A DNA stretch of 11,283 nucleotides from NCBI GenBank assembly GCA_036939355.1, contig JALLAP010000645.1:1-11283 (forward strand), in the 5' to 3' direction. Made by a program: the position numbers and the translations under genes. This document shows, piece by piece, positions 1-6,908 of this stretch; position 1 is the first letter of the stretch; each line of letters starts with the position of its first letter. A model generated the notes under the pieces. It made no database searches, was not told the DNA's origin, and saw only the letters and a program-made list of their open reading frames with translations. The DNA is from Thalassiosira profunda. Its lineage: Eukaryota; Bacillariophyta; Thalassiosirophyceae; Thalassiosirales; Thalassiosiraceae.

Positions 1-38
1 AGCGCGGCCGCCAGCGCCACTGCTGTCGAGAGCTTCAT
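1..38 (-). CDS. 5' end of a gene cut by the window edge; signal-peptide start
   Basis: Read on the minus strand, an ATG at 38-36 opens a frame that stays open to the window edge and gives MKLSTAVALAAA followed by a partial Leu/Pro-type codon. A Lys at position 2 followed by an unbroken Ala/Leu/Val stretch is a typical start of an ER signal peptide. The ATG sits in a good context (AGCATCATGAAG), very like that of the TatD gene further right (GCCATCATGGCG). The protein is therefore probably secreted or in the endomembrane system, but nothing of the mature protein is visible, so no function can be given. It would share the divergent intergenic region 39-603 with the EF-hand gene. Twelve codons could be open by chance, hence the moderate confidence. 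Confidence 0.45.
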   Translation of the reverse strand, partial: MKLSTAVALAAA

Positions 39-145
39 GATGCTTGCGCGGCGCCTTGGCGTTATGTTATGCGATTGGGCGCTGATGGGCGCGGACGAGA
101 GCGTGGCAGCGGCTGCCCTCCTATCTAGCAGAACTTGCAACTGAA

Positions 146-155
146 TGCACGTGCA
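146..155. promoter_or_regulatory. palindromic E-box/G-box (TGCACGTGCA)
   Basis: A perfect 10-bp palindrome with the CACGTG core, about 108 bp upstream of the left-edge minus-strand start and 450 bp upstream of the EF-hand start. CACGTG is the classic core bound by bHLH and some bZIP factors. Its position between two divergent genes is suitable, but the same core also occurs inside the TatD coding sequence near 2144, so the site alone is weak evidence. Confidence 0.3.
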
Positions 156-366
156 CAGGCGTGTTGTCTGGTTGTTCTCAGCCCTCTTGATTGCCGATAG
201 TTAGTGTCCACTGCCCAAAGTCGCTTCAATCGTGGCTGCTCAGCGAAGTTTAGTGTGTGTCCGAGCAGCGTCTCTTCTCAATTGCCCAGCTTCGATCTCA
301 ACTGCCCCTCGAACTCTCGAACGCCTTTCCACCCTCCGCCCGCTCCTCCTCGGCGTCGGCTCTTGG

Positions 367-399
367 ATGTTGCTGCAAGTGCGAGAATCGTACGTCGGC
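367..399 (+). repeat. 33-bp direct repeat, copy 1
   Basis: Copy 1 matches copy 2 (417-449) at 31 of 33 positions, with a period of 50 bp. The differences are C/G at 382 versus 432 and T/C at 395 versus 445. It begins with ATG and would encode MLLQVRESYVG if translated. Because 50 is not a multiple of three, the copies are in different frames, so this is not a protein repeat. Confidence 0.85.
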
Positions 400-416
400 C
401 AACCCAGAAGCTGTCA

Positions 417-449
417 ATGTTGCTGCAAGTGGGAGAATCGTACGCCGGC
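417..449 (+). repeat. 33-bp direct repeat, copy 2
   Basis: Second copy of the leader repeat, differing from copy 1 at two positions. It also begins with ATG and opens a 24-aa upstream frame (MLLQVGESYAG...) that stops at 491, 112 nt before the EF-hand start codon. The paired copies could be a duplicated regulatory site or the trace of a local duplication. Confidence 0.85.
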
Positions 450-603
450 GCCCCCGGAGACACACACTACCTACTCAACAAAGGAGAATGATGGCATCTT
501 CAGACAGGCTGGCTTCCGAGGAGGCCCTTTACTTTGGCTTTGCAATTGCATCCCCTGCAGCGTTGGAAGTATCGCGCGGCCTGAGGGGGCTCGCCCCTGA
601 ACA

Positions 604-2013
604 ATGGGCGTGGCGGCGTCGTCAATCCGGGCTCGGAAGCGGTTCTTCACGTACGGCCGCGACTATTTCTTCCATGTTGCGTTGCCGGGCTGCCAGTCTC
701 TCGTCGAAGCGATTGAGGTGTCAATCTCCGATGCCTCCCTGATCTTCGATGCGTTCGTTGCCATGGATACCGATGGATCTTGCCAGATCTGCACGTCCGA
801 GTTCCATCGATATTTTGGGCTCAAGCGATGCGTTTACACAGAACGCATATTTGATACGTACGCGGCGCTGCAAGACGGTACTTCGGACGAAGATGACGAG
901 CTGCTCTCATTCGAGGAATTTCTGGTTTGCATGTGGAATTATGCCTCGTACGACGCCTCGCTGATGGCAACATATCTCTGGAACATATTCGACATCGATC
1001 GAAAGGAGGTGCTGAGCACGCCTGAGATCGATGCACTGATGCGGATGGTGTGGTACGGTCAGCCGGATGACAAATGCTCGAGAGCAATGGAAACTATCCG
1101 GAATGCCTGCAATTGCTCCGCCATCTCTCTCCAGATATTCACCGAGCTGATCGTGGCGGACAACACGATCGTGCAACCGGCCTTTGATGTCCAAGCCAGG
1201 CTCATCGAAAAGAGCACCGGCGACAAGAAAGATGCCGGTGGAAAGAAGCGATGGGAACTTTACCGCGAGAGGCGACGAGTCAAGTTCGGCTCTGCCGAGC
1301 TGCCAGACATTTCATTCGACGACAAGACGATTTCCTCGTCGGCGCACTTCGATCGTGCTGACACGAGCAGCGCTCTGACCAAGGAATTCATTGCAACGCT
1401 GTTCAAACGGGTAGAGCGGCATCTCAATGCACCGGAAGGCTATGACACGCGGTTGGAGGAAGAACGCTACGTCGACAAGTTGCGAGATGCTCTGACTGCG
1501 GTTGAAAACACTCTGTCGAACGATCACTTCGGCATCGACCAAGTCGAAGAGAGGAAGGAGCTTAGGCAACGGCTGTGGAGCCTCATTGAGGAAATCAAAG
1601 ACGCCCAGATCGACGCCCTCGAGGCCGAGAGAGAACGCGATATGGGCATATTGGACCGCCATACTCATCCGCTCGAATACTCGTCGGAAGATGAGCTTCA
1701 TGCAGTGTTCGACAGTCTCATCGACTCGTTCGAATCCGGCTGGAAGGCGTTTGTTGATAGCTTCGAGGAAAGATTTGGGCCGGCCAATACCTGCTGGGAG
1801 AAGCTCTACGATCCGGACCAAGGCCTCAGCTTCCACTTCAATTGCAATACGGGAGAACGGTGTTACGACGCCTCTCCGGCCATTTGCGAGGTCTGCGATT
1901 CTCTCATTCAACTGACCGATTGGAAGTGCTTCAAGTGCGATGCGCCGCGGTCCGAGAGGAACAAGCTGAAATACCGAGGTCGCATCTCGCTCAAAAGCCT
2001 GGCAGCCGAGTAA
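604..2013 (+). CDS. putatively N-myristoylated EF-hand protein with WW-like and zinc-finger C-terminus
   Basis: A 469-aa protein. The start is firm: ATG in context ACAATGG, with an in-frame TGA six nt upstream. The N-terminus MGVAASS fits the N-myristoylation pattern (Gly2, Ser6) and is followed by basic RARKR, suggesting membrane attachment. EF-hand-like loops lie at about 55-66 (D-x-D, Glu at position 12; Cys where Gly is usual), 91-104 (acidic, irregular length) and 130-141 (D-x-D, Glu141). An acidic/basic coiled coil runs about 283-346. A WW-like segment at 398-425 (Trp398, NxxTG, Tyr421, Pro425) leads into a CX2C-X10-CX2C finger (Cys428, 431, 442, 445) resembling RanBP2-type fingers. Inference: a calcium-responsive membrane-associated adaptor, with the C-terminus binding proline-rich or other partners. 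I know no named family with this exact order. Its stop lies 17 bp from that of the convergent TatD gene. Confidence 0.85.
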   Translation: MGVAASSIRARKRFFTYGRDYFFHVALPGCQSLVEAIEVSISDASLIFDAFVAMDTDGSCQICTSEFHRYFGLKRCVYTERIFDTYAALQDGTSDEDDELLSFEEFLVCMWNYASYDASLMATYLWNIFDIDRKEVLSTPEIDALMRMVWYGQPDDKCSRAMETIRNACNCSAISLQIFTELIVADNTIVQPAFDVQARLIEKSTGDKKDAGGKKRWELYRERRRVKFGSAELPDISFDDKTISSSAHFDRADTSSALTKEFIATLFKRVERHLNAPEGYDTRLEEERYVDKLRDALTAVENTLSNDHFGIDQVEERKELRQRLWSLIEEIKDAQIDALEAERERDMGILDRHTHPLEYSSEDELHAVFDSLIDSFESGWKAFVDSFEERFGPANTCWEKLYDPDQGLSFHFNCNTGERCYDASPAICEVCDSLIQLTDWKCFKCDAPRSERNKLKYRGRISLKSLAAE

Positions 2014-2030
2014 AACGTTGTGCCTCGTTG

Positions 2031-3080
2031 CTACCTCTTCTTCTCCAAATCGCCAAATAGATCAAAGACATTTCGACAACACACTTCCACAACCTTCTCG
2101 ACATCCACACCCTGCACACCCGCCACCACTTCTGCAATTTGGGTCACGTGGCATGGCTCCGTGCGGTTCTTGACGCAAAACTCCTCGCCCAGTTCTCGGC
2201 TGTATTGCTTCTCTTTCTTCGATGGAAAGGTGGTACGGACGTGCTCAAAGCTCGCGTGCGAGGGTCGGACGTCGCACCACGGACAATCCGTTTCTAGAAT
2301 GAGCTTCTCCAATGGGATTTGCATGACCACCTCAAGGTTGTCGGCAGTCTTGAGCGAGCAGCCGTTGATGCCAATGTAGAGCCCCAACGAAATGAATTGC
2401 CTTGCAATCTCGATGCTTTCATCGAAACTATGCACAATCCCTCGAATATTGCCCCTGTCGTCACTCAACCTGTCTTTGTATTCCGACAATATCGCGTACA
2501 AATCGGCCCCGCTCTCTCGGTTGTGCAGGTAGAGCGGCAGCTTCGTCTCGCACGCCACAGACAACTGCGCCCGCAATCCGAGCTGTTGGATGTCCTTCGG
2601 GCAGAAGTGCAATCGGGCGTAATCCAATCCGCATTCTCCAATAGCCACGACATTGCCCGACTCTTTGCCCTGGGTGGCTAGCTTGGTCAATTGCTGGATA
2701 ATTTCAGCTTGCTGCTGTTCCGTCTTTGGAGCCCAAGATGCAGATTCATCATCCTCCCCGTCAGGTATCGCAAATACCTCGGCACATCTCGTGGGATGCA
2801 CCCCCACCGTGCCAAACACTTGCACCCCCTCGCCCTCGGCCTTTGCATCCAAGCCTTTAATCAAGTCCATCAATTCCTTGCTCTCGTCGACCGTCCCCGC
2901 CAAGCTGATGATCTTGTCGACGCCCTTGGCGTGCGCGCGGCGCAGCACAATGTCGAGGTCGGGTTCGTGGCGGGGCTTCCCGTGGTATGTGCCCTGATAC
3001 ATCGAATCAAGTAGGTTGGCGCCCGCGTCGATAAATCGCAGCTGCGCGGGCGACTCGCTACCGCCCGAAGAGGACGCCAT
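2031..3080 (-). CDS. TATDN1: TatD-family metal-dependent deoxyribonuclease, TATDN1-type
   Basis: A 349-aa protein from the ATG at 3080 (context GCCATCATGGCG). It follows the eukaryotic TATDN1 pattern throughout: FIDAGANLLDSMYQGTYHG near residue 16, TVGVHPTRC (91-99), AIGECGLDY (146-154), LPLYLHNR (181-188), GIVHSFD (214-220), YIGINGCSLKT (235-245), LILETDCPWC (260-269) and KNRTEPCH (304-311). Likely metal or catalytic residues are Glu149, His186, His217 and Asp265. The bacterial DxHxH ligand pair at the N-terminus is replaced by DAGAN, as in TATDN1 proteins. TatD enzymes are TIM-barrel nucleases linked to DNA degradation, apoptosis and repair. The frame stays open upstream with in-frame ATGs at 3161 and 3257, the former giving an Arg/Ser/Ala-rich leader (about 27 aa) that could target mitochondria or plastid. 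Length matches the family from 3080, with an acidic insert near 105-125. Confidence 0.95.
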   Translation of the reverse strand: MASSSGGSESPAQLRFIDAGANLLDSMYQGTYHGKPRHEPDLDIVLRRAHAKGVDKIISLAGTVDESKELMDLIKGLDAKAEGEGVQVFGTVGVHPTRCAEVFAIPDGEDDESASWAPKTEQQQAEIIQQLTKLATQGKESGNVVAIGECGLDYARLHFCPKDIQQLGLRAQLSVACETKLPLYLHNRESGADLYAILSEYKDRLSDDRGNIRGIVHSFDESIEIARQFISLGLYIGINGCSLKTADNLEVVMQIPLEKLILETDCPWCDVRPSHASFEHVRTTFPSKKEKQYSRELGEEFCVKNRTEPCHVTQIAEVVAGVQGVDVEKVVEVCCRNVFDLFGDLEKKR

Positions 3081-3592
3081 GATGGCAAGGTTGCGGAGGG
3101 GGCGCGATGTGATGGGTGAGTGTGATGTGCGGCTGATGGCTCTCGCGACGGCGCAATGCATGAATGCCTCCGCCGGCAGGGCACCGCCCGGAGAGACGCA
3201 GAGAGAGAACGAGATGTAGGAGAGCGCGCGACAGGGATGGAGAGGGCGACCCCTCATCTCGGCGCCATCAGATTGGGCGCGGTGAGGTGGGGGCCGGAGG
3301 GCGGGCGGGGAGGAGTCGCACCCACGCGAGTCCTGGTCCTGCTCAGGTGGGACTCAGCATTGATTGTGATCAAGAATCAAGCCACAAACTAACGGTACCC
3401 ATCCTGCTGCCGGCCTTGCCCGCTCCCTCTAACCTCCTTTGAACGCCTCGCCTGCCGCTGAGAGCAAAGGCCTTCGCCCGGCGCCCCGTCCGTTATTTTG
3501 GCTGGGTGATTTTTAGGCGCATTTGGCCCCGTCACCTCTGCAAAAATCAGCCGCTGGAATATTATTCGACCGGCTCTTCTCTCGGCTCAAAT
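3081..3592. promoter_or_regulatory. divergent promoter region between TATDN1 and the LRR gene
   Basis: A 512-bp gap between divergent start codons. The half nearer the TatD gene remains open in the TatD frame up to 3257 and may be 5' UTR or an alternative N-terminus. In the middle are an ATTGG (reverse CCAAT) at 3272-3276, a G-quadruplex motif at 3289-3310 and a GACTCAGCA bZIP-like half site at 3351-3359. A small imperfect inverted repeat (TTGATTGTGATCAA) follows at about 3360. The part before the LRR start is pyrimidine-rich. An in-frame GTG at 3506 could lengthen the LRR frame but is not a plausible eukaryotic start. Confidence 0.6.
3289..3310 (+). promoter_or_regulatory. G-quadruplex-forming motif
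   Basis: Four G-runs (3289-3293, 3299-3301, 3303-3305, 3307-3310) are separated by loops of 5, 1 and 1 nt, meeting the usual G3+N1-7 rule. The motif is on the plus strand, about 210 bp upstream of the TatD ATG and 280 bp upstream of the LRR ATG. Folding and function are inferred only. Confidence 0.5.
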
Positions 3593-5323
3593 ATGGATGC
3601 CGCGGATAACATCGTTGACAATTTTCCGGCTAACTTTCACTTAGCCGACAGTGACGAGGAGGGCGCTGGATTTGCCGGCGATGGGAGGGAGAGCGACGAC
3701 GAGTCGGCGGATAGCTTTGTGACGGCGCCCGAACGCGATGACGACGATGGGCCCATTGTGTTGAACGTGGCGACGCTTCCATTGATCAAGCGCAAGGATC
3801 CCAACATCACATCTGTACTGTTTGACGGGGAGGTGTCAGAGGGTGTCGATTGGATCCAGAACGCAATTCCTTTTATCGGGAACAATCCTCATCTGACGCA
3901 AGTGTCTATGTGCAATATCACGGACGCGGGGAATTGGAATTTTGCCGCGTTCTGTGAGGGGGTCTCTCTGAACACTTCCATAGAGACGCTACGCATCTCT
4001 CAGTGCAGCCTCGGGGGCGTGAAGGCAGAAGCTGCGCTCGGAAACCTCTCGCCGTTGTTTGAGGGAGGCAATCTGCGGACCCTGGAAATTGCTGAACGCA
4101 CACTGCTCCCCGAAGGGCAACTCGCCTCATTTATGAAGAAGTGCCATTCCTTGGAAAACGTCAGGATCTGTAACTGCTGCCTTTTAAGCATCGCAAAGCC
4201 ATTACTGGAAGCATTGGATGACAAAGAAAGCCTGCGAAAGATTGAGCTAAAAACGGAAGAGTTCCGGAATAGAGGTATGTCGTGGGGGGCCTGGGATTGC
4301 TCGCTTCTGCTAGGCAATCTGCTCCAGAGTCCCAAATGTGCTGTGGCTGAGGTCTCCCTTCAAATGTACGGCATAGACAAGACATGCTTGGTTTTCCTGG
4401 CATCTTCTTTGGCCAAAAACAAGTCCCTGGTGAAGCTGAATCTAAGCGGCAACACACCCCTCGACCCAAATGATTGGTGCGCATTTGCAACGAGCCTGCA
4501 AAAGCATCGCTTCTTCTCGTTGGAAGAGCTCGATCTCAGCGAAAACGCCTTCAACGACGAAGCTTTGGCCATTCTGGGAAGTGCTGTGGGGTCCAGCACA
4601 AAGCCCGTGTCTCTTCTGCTCAGAAACAACAGTGAAATGGTCAGTCAGGGAGCTTGGGGGTCATTTCTATCCACGGTAGCTTCATTGGCAGAGCTAGACA
4701 TCAGCGGCAACCCGATTGGGAATGGACCTCTGCTTGGCTTAGCGGATGTGCTTGCCAACAACACGACACTAAGGAGGCTTTGCATGAGCGGGACTGGCAT
4801 CGGCGATGACGGGGCGATTGCGCTGAAAAATGGGCTTCTGACAAACAGCACGCTGGAGGATCTGGATCTTTCTTTGAATGCAGGCACTGGCGAACGCTGC
4901 ATTGGCGAACGCTCGTTGAAAGCATTTTGTGAGCTTCTCTGCAACCCATCGAGTATTGACGATACCTACGCATCAAACCATACCCTCTTACCTGAAATGA
5001 GTTGCGATGACCTCGGCCTCGCTGCAAAACTGGCAGGATTGCGTATGACAAACAGGGGCTTTGACACCAAAAGGGAAGTTGCCCGCCACAAGGTTATCCA
5101 TACACACCTAATCAACAGACATGGCAGAGTGAATGTTGATGCATTCCTCGACATGGAGTTTGGTGTTTTGCCTCGAGCGATGGCTTGGGTGGGAAGGGAA
5201 AGAGATCGAAATGTTGTGGCGGCCAGGCGTTCGTTTTCAGTTCTGTACAAACTTCTCCTGGCCCTGCCTTCGTTGTTTGAGGTTCGAGCGGCCGAATGCA
5301 AGAAGAGAAAGAGGGGCGTGTAA
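3593..5323 (+). CDS. leucine-rich-repeat (RNI-like) protein, diatom type
   Basis: A 576-aa protein from the first ATG (3593). The frame is open a further 29 codons upstream but offers only a GTG. Layout: an acidic, disordered N-terminus (about 17-55, many Asp/Glu/Ser); diverged repeats from about 65 to 270; then clear LRRs at about 279-430 with LxxLDLSxN-type cores (LVKLNLSGN, LEELDLSEN, LAELDISGN, LEDLDLSLN); then a C-terminal helical domain (about 500-565) with the stretches VLPRAMAWVGRE and FSVLYKLLLALPSLFE; and a basic tail KKRKR that could be a nuclear localisation signal. LRRs of this 28-residue RNI style mediate protein-protein contact. I associate the C-terminal block with a large LRR group expanded in diatoms whose function is unknown. 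There is no signal peptide or membrane segment, so it is probably cytosolic or nuclear. No intron is needed. Confidence 0.9.
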   Translation: MDAADNIVDNFPANFHLADSDEEGAGFAGDGRESDDESADSFVTAPERDDDDGPIVLNVATLPLIKRKDPNITSVLFDGEVSEGVDWIQNAIPFIGNNPHLTQVSMCNITDAGNWNFAAFCEGVSLNTSIETLRISQCSLGGVKAEAALGNLSPLFEGGNLRTLEIAERTLLPEGQLASFMKKCHSLENVRICNCCLLSIAKPLLEALDDKESLRKIELKTEEFRNRGMSWGAWDCSLLLGNLLQSPKCAVAEVSLQMYGIDKTCLVFLASSLAKNKSLVKLNLSGNTPLDPNDWCAFATSLQKHRFFSLEELDLSENAFNDEALAILGSAVGSSTKPVSLLLRNNSEMVSQGAWGSFLSTVASLAELDISGNPIGNGPLLGLADVLANNTTLRRLCMSGTGIGDDGAIALKNGLLTNSTLEDLDLSLNAGTGERCIGERSLKAFCELLCNPSSIDDTYASNHTLLPEMSCDDLGLAAKLAGLRMTNRGFDTKREVARHKVIHTHLINRHGRVNVDAFLDMEFGVLPRAMAWVGRERDRNVVAARRSFSVLYKLLLALPSLFEVRAAECKKRKRGV

Positions 5324-5420
5324 GCATGCAATGTTTGTTGGGCTAGTATGCTTCGGGCGGATAAAAGTTACAAAAGGTATGTATAACAGGGAACTCTTCA
5401 TTACTCCTCTGCAACATTGT

Positions 5421-6671
5421 TTAGACCCCCGTCGGTTGGTGGTACTGGGGCGGCAGCACGGGCCCCTGCCCCTTCCGCGCCGCGCACACCGGGCACGCGT
5501 CCAGAAACGCCCGCACCGTCGCATCGGGCACGTTGGCGTACCTTTCGTCCGCCAAGTTCTTCGTGGCATCCCGCCCCCGGTGGTTCAACTCCACCGCGTG
5601 GATCTGAAACAAGGCGTCGAACAAGCGCGGCACCGCGAGGTAGACGATGCTTTTGGTCCCGGATTTGTGGTACCGGCAGAGGACCGTTTCGCCGGCGTTC
5701 GTTTGGCGGAGGTGGATGCCCGTCCGCCGCCCGAGGTGGTACGACGCGGGCTTCATCTTGGAATACCACGTTTTGTGCTTGGCCCGGAACGCGCCGGCGT
5801 CCATCCCGTCCGCCCCCGTGTTCCAATGAGTAGCGATGTGGACCCACTCGTCCAGCTGCGCCCTCGACTTCAGGTTGGCATTGCTCTTGGGCGGCTGCCA
5901 CTCGCCAATGTCTGCCGCCCCGGATTGGTTCTTTGTGAGGTTGCGGTAGAAGCCGTCCCGGAAGGAGGCCAACATGCCCGCATCCATTTCGGCCGTGGAT
6001 TGGTATTGTTCGGGCAGAAACACGTCGTTGGTGGGCGGGACAACCTCCTCCTCTGGCTGGGCGTGCGGAGCCAAGGCCATGTTCGCGTTCTCGGCCCCGG
6101 GTTGCCCGAGCATCTCCACTGCCCCAGATTGCCCGAGCATGTCCACTGCCCCCTCCTCCATATCCATCCCACCGGTCTCGGCCTTCCTCTGGGCAGCCAG
6201 CCTGGTTTCAAGAGGTGTGTATCCCGCCAACAACTGGGCACAGTGCTCGTACACCTCCCTCGCCGCAGCCAGCCGCTCCTGCGCCTGGGCATTCGCCGCC
6301 TCCGCCTCCTCCAGCTCGCGGCGTCGATCCCTCAGTTCTACTAGAAGAGACCTCTCGCTTTTCGACACTTGGGCAGGCTGCACCGCCGGGTCCGGATTTC
6401 CAGCAGCCGCCGCCAGCCGCACCTCGGCCGCGGCGCGGTTGGTTTTCAGCGCCCGAATTTGGGAGGCGATGGGCGGGAGCTTCGTTCCCGCGCCCTCGGC
6501 TTCGGCTAGGGCAGCGGCCTCCTCGGCGGACACATCACGTGCACCGATCGTGCCACCGCTGCCGGCGATGATTGATGGCTCGAGCGGCGACAGCGCAGCG
6601 GCCGCCGCCGCGGCTGCATCCTCCCCATGCCCCGGCTCCCCTCCCGGTTGCTGATTCGCCGCCGTTGGCAT
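5421..6671 (-). CDS. alanine-rich coiled-coil protein with integrase-type HHCC zinc domain and no catalytic core
   Basis: A 416-aa protein from ATG 6671 (context CACAATGCC; the only start further upstream is a GTG at 6686). Layout: Ala/Gly-rich disordered N-terminus including a run of eight alanines (19-26); an Arg/Glu/Ala coiled coil at about 104-145; a tandem 9-aa repeat (GAVDMLGQS, GAVEMLGQP) at about 174-191; then a globular C-terminal half from about 225 with conserved-looking Trp and Tyr residues. Residues 358-396 fit the integrase H2C2 zinc-binding domain: His358-x5-His364-RGRDAT, YANVP (378-382), then FLDACPVC giving Cys393-x2-Cys396. This resembles the region before the catalytic core in Ginger/KRBA2-like and Ty3-type integrases. 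The protein ends 20 residues after the last Cys, so the DDE core is absent. The gene looks GC-richer than the LRR gene beside it. It may be a domesticated integrase fragment or an unannotated lineage family. Confidence 0.75.
   Translation of the reverse strand: MPTAANQQPGGEPGHGEDAAAAAAAALSPLEPSIIAGSGGTIGARDVSAEEAAALAEAEGAGTKLPPIASQIRALKTNRAAAEVRLAAAAGNPDPAVQPAQVSKSERSLLVELRDRRRELEEAEAANAQAQERLAAAREVYEHCAQLLAGYTPLETRLAAQRKAETGGMDMEEGAVDMLGQSGAVEMLGQPGAENANMALAPHAQPEEEVVPPTNDVFLPEQYQSTAEMDAGMLASFRDGFYRNLTKNQSGAADIGEWQPPKSNANLKSRAQLDEWVHIATHWNTGADGMDAGAFRAKHKTWYSKMKPASYHLGRRTGIHLRQTNAGETVLCRYHKSGTKSIVYLAVPRLFDALFQIHAVELNHRGRDATKNLADERYANVPDATVRAFLDACPVCAARKGQGPVLPPQYHQPTGV
6102..6155 (-). repeat. 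27-bp tandem duplication in the HHCC gene
   Basis: Two adjacent 27-bp units, 6102-6128 and 6129-6155, match over their first 24 bp with one mismatch. In frame they give GAVDMLGQS and GAVEMLGQP. The length keeps the frame, so the duplication is tolerated in a probably disordered linker between the coiled coil and the C-terminal domain. Confidence 0.8.
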
Positions 6672-6908
6672 TGTGGCATGGCTCACAGGCGCGGGGAGTC
6701 AGGTGAATCTTTGTCGACTTGCGGGAATTTGATATCGAATTGCAATTCAGGGTCAACCCAAAACGGTCAACTTGAAGATACGTACTCAACCTAAAAGTGC
6801 ATCTACCTATTTTTATGATACGAAGTATGGTACCCTAAATGAACAGTAAACCAAGATAGTCGGGGTTGACCCCAAATAAGTGGAAGTGAAGTGGTGGGCA
6901 GTGATGCC
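6672..6908. promoter_or_regulatory. divergent promoter between the HHCC gene and the SDR gene
   Basis: A 237-bp region, clearly more AT-rich than the flanking genes. It holds a perfect 12-bp palindrome GAATTGCAATTC (6737-6748) abutting GGGTCAACCC (6750-6759), a further GGTCAAC (6765-6771) and the reverse-oriented GGGGTTGACCCC (6862-6873). The three GGTCAAC/GTTGACC copies make a small motif cluster that could serve both genes. No classical TATA box was seen. Confidence 0.55.

Larger units (their letters stand above)
39..603. promoter_or_regulatory. divergent intergenic region / 5' leader of the EF-hand gene
   Basis: This 565-bp gap lies between the left-edge minus-strand gene and the EF-hand gene and must hold both promoters and the EF-hand 5' UTR. 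It contains a CACGTG palindrome (146-155), a 33-bp direct repeat (367-399 and 417-449), pyrimidine-rich stretches around 300-355 and several upstream ATGs. ATG 367 opens a 77-aa frame ending at 600, ATG 417 a 24-aa frame ending at 491, and ATG 488 an 84-aa frame that overlaps the true start and ends at 742. No clear TATA box was seen. Short ORFs in this gap overlap in several frames and show no recognisable protein domain, so I do not call genes here. Confidence 0.6.

Noticed and set aside
1312..1911. A 199-codon minus-strand frame inside the EF-hand gene
   Set aside because: It is exactly antisense to well-supported coding sequence, with no recognisable domain; a codon-bias shadow.
73..3280. 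The 10-mer GATTGGGCGC in both the 39-603 and 3081-3592 gaps (73-82 and 3271-3280)
   Set aside because: Dozens of shared 10-mers are expected by chance in 11 kb, so the pair is not significant, even though each carries a reverse CCAAT.
5133..6344. A 403-codon plus-strand frame across the LRR 3' end and opposite the HHCC gene
   Set aside because: It starts inside the LRR gene in another frame and then runs antisense to the HHCC gene. Its translation is Arg/Pro/Leu/Val-rich with no domain. Several frames are open here because the DNA is GC-rich.
6823..6833. ATACGAAGTAT, resembling a loxP arm
   Set aside because: Only a short inverted repeat; the loxP arm and spacer are not matched and there is no recombinase nearby.
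5324..6908. Terminal inverted repeats or target-site duplication that would make the HHCC gene a complete transposon
   Set aside because: By eye I found no matching terminal repeats between 5324-5420 and 6672-6908. The inverted GGGTCAACCC pair lies entirely on one side of the gene.
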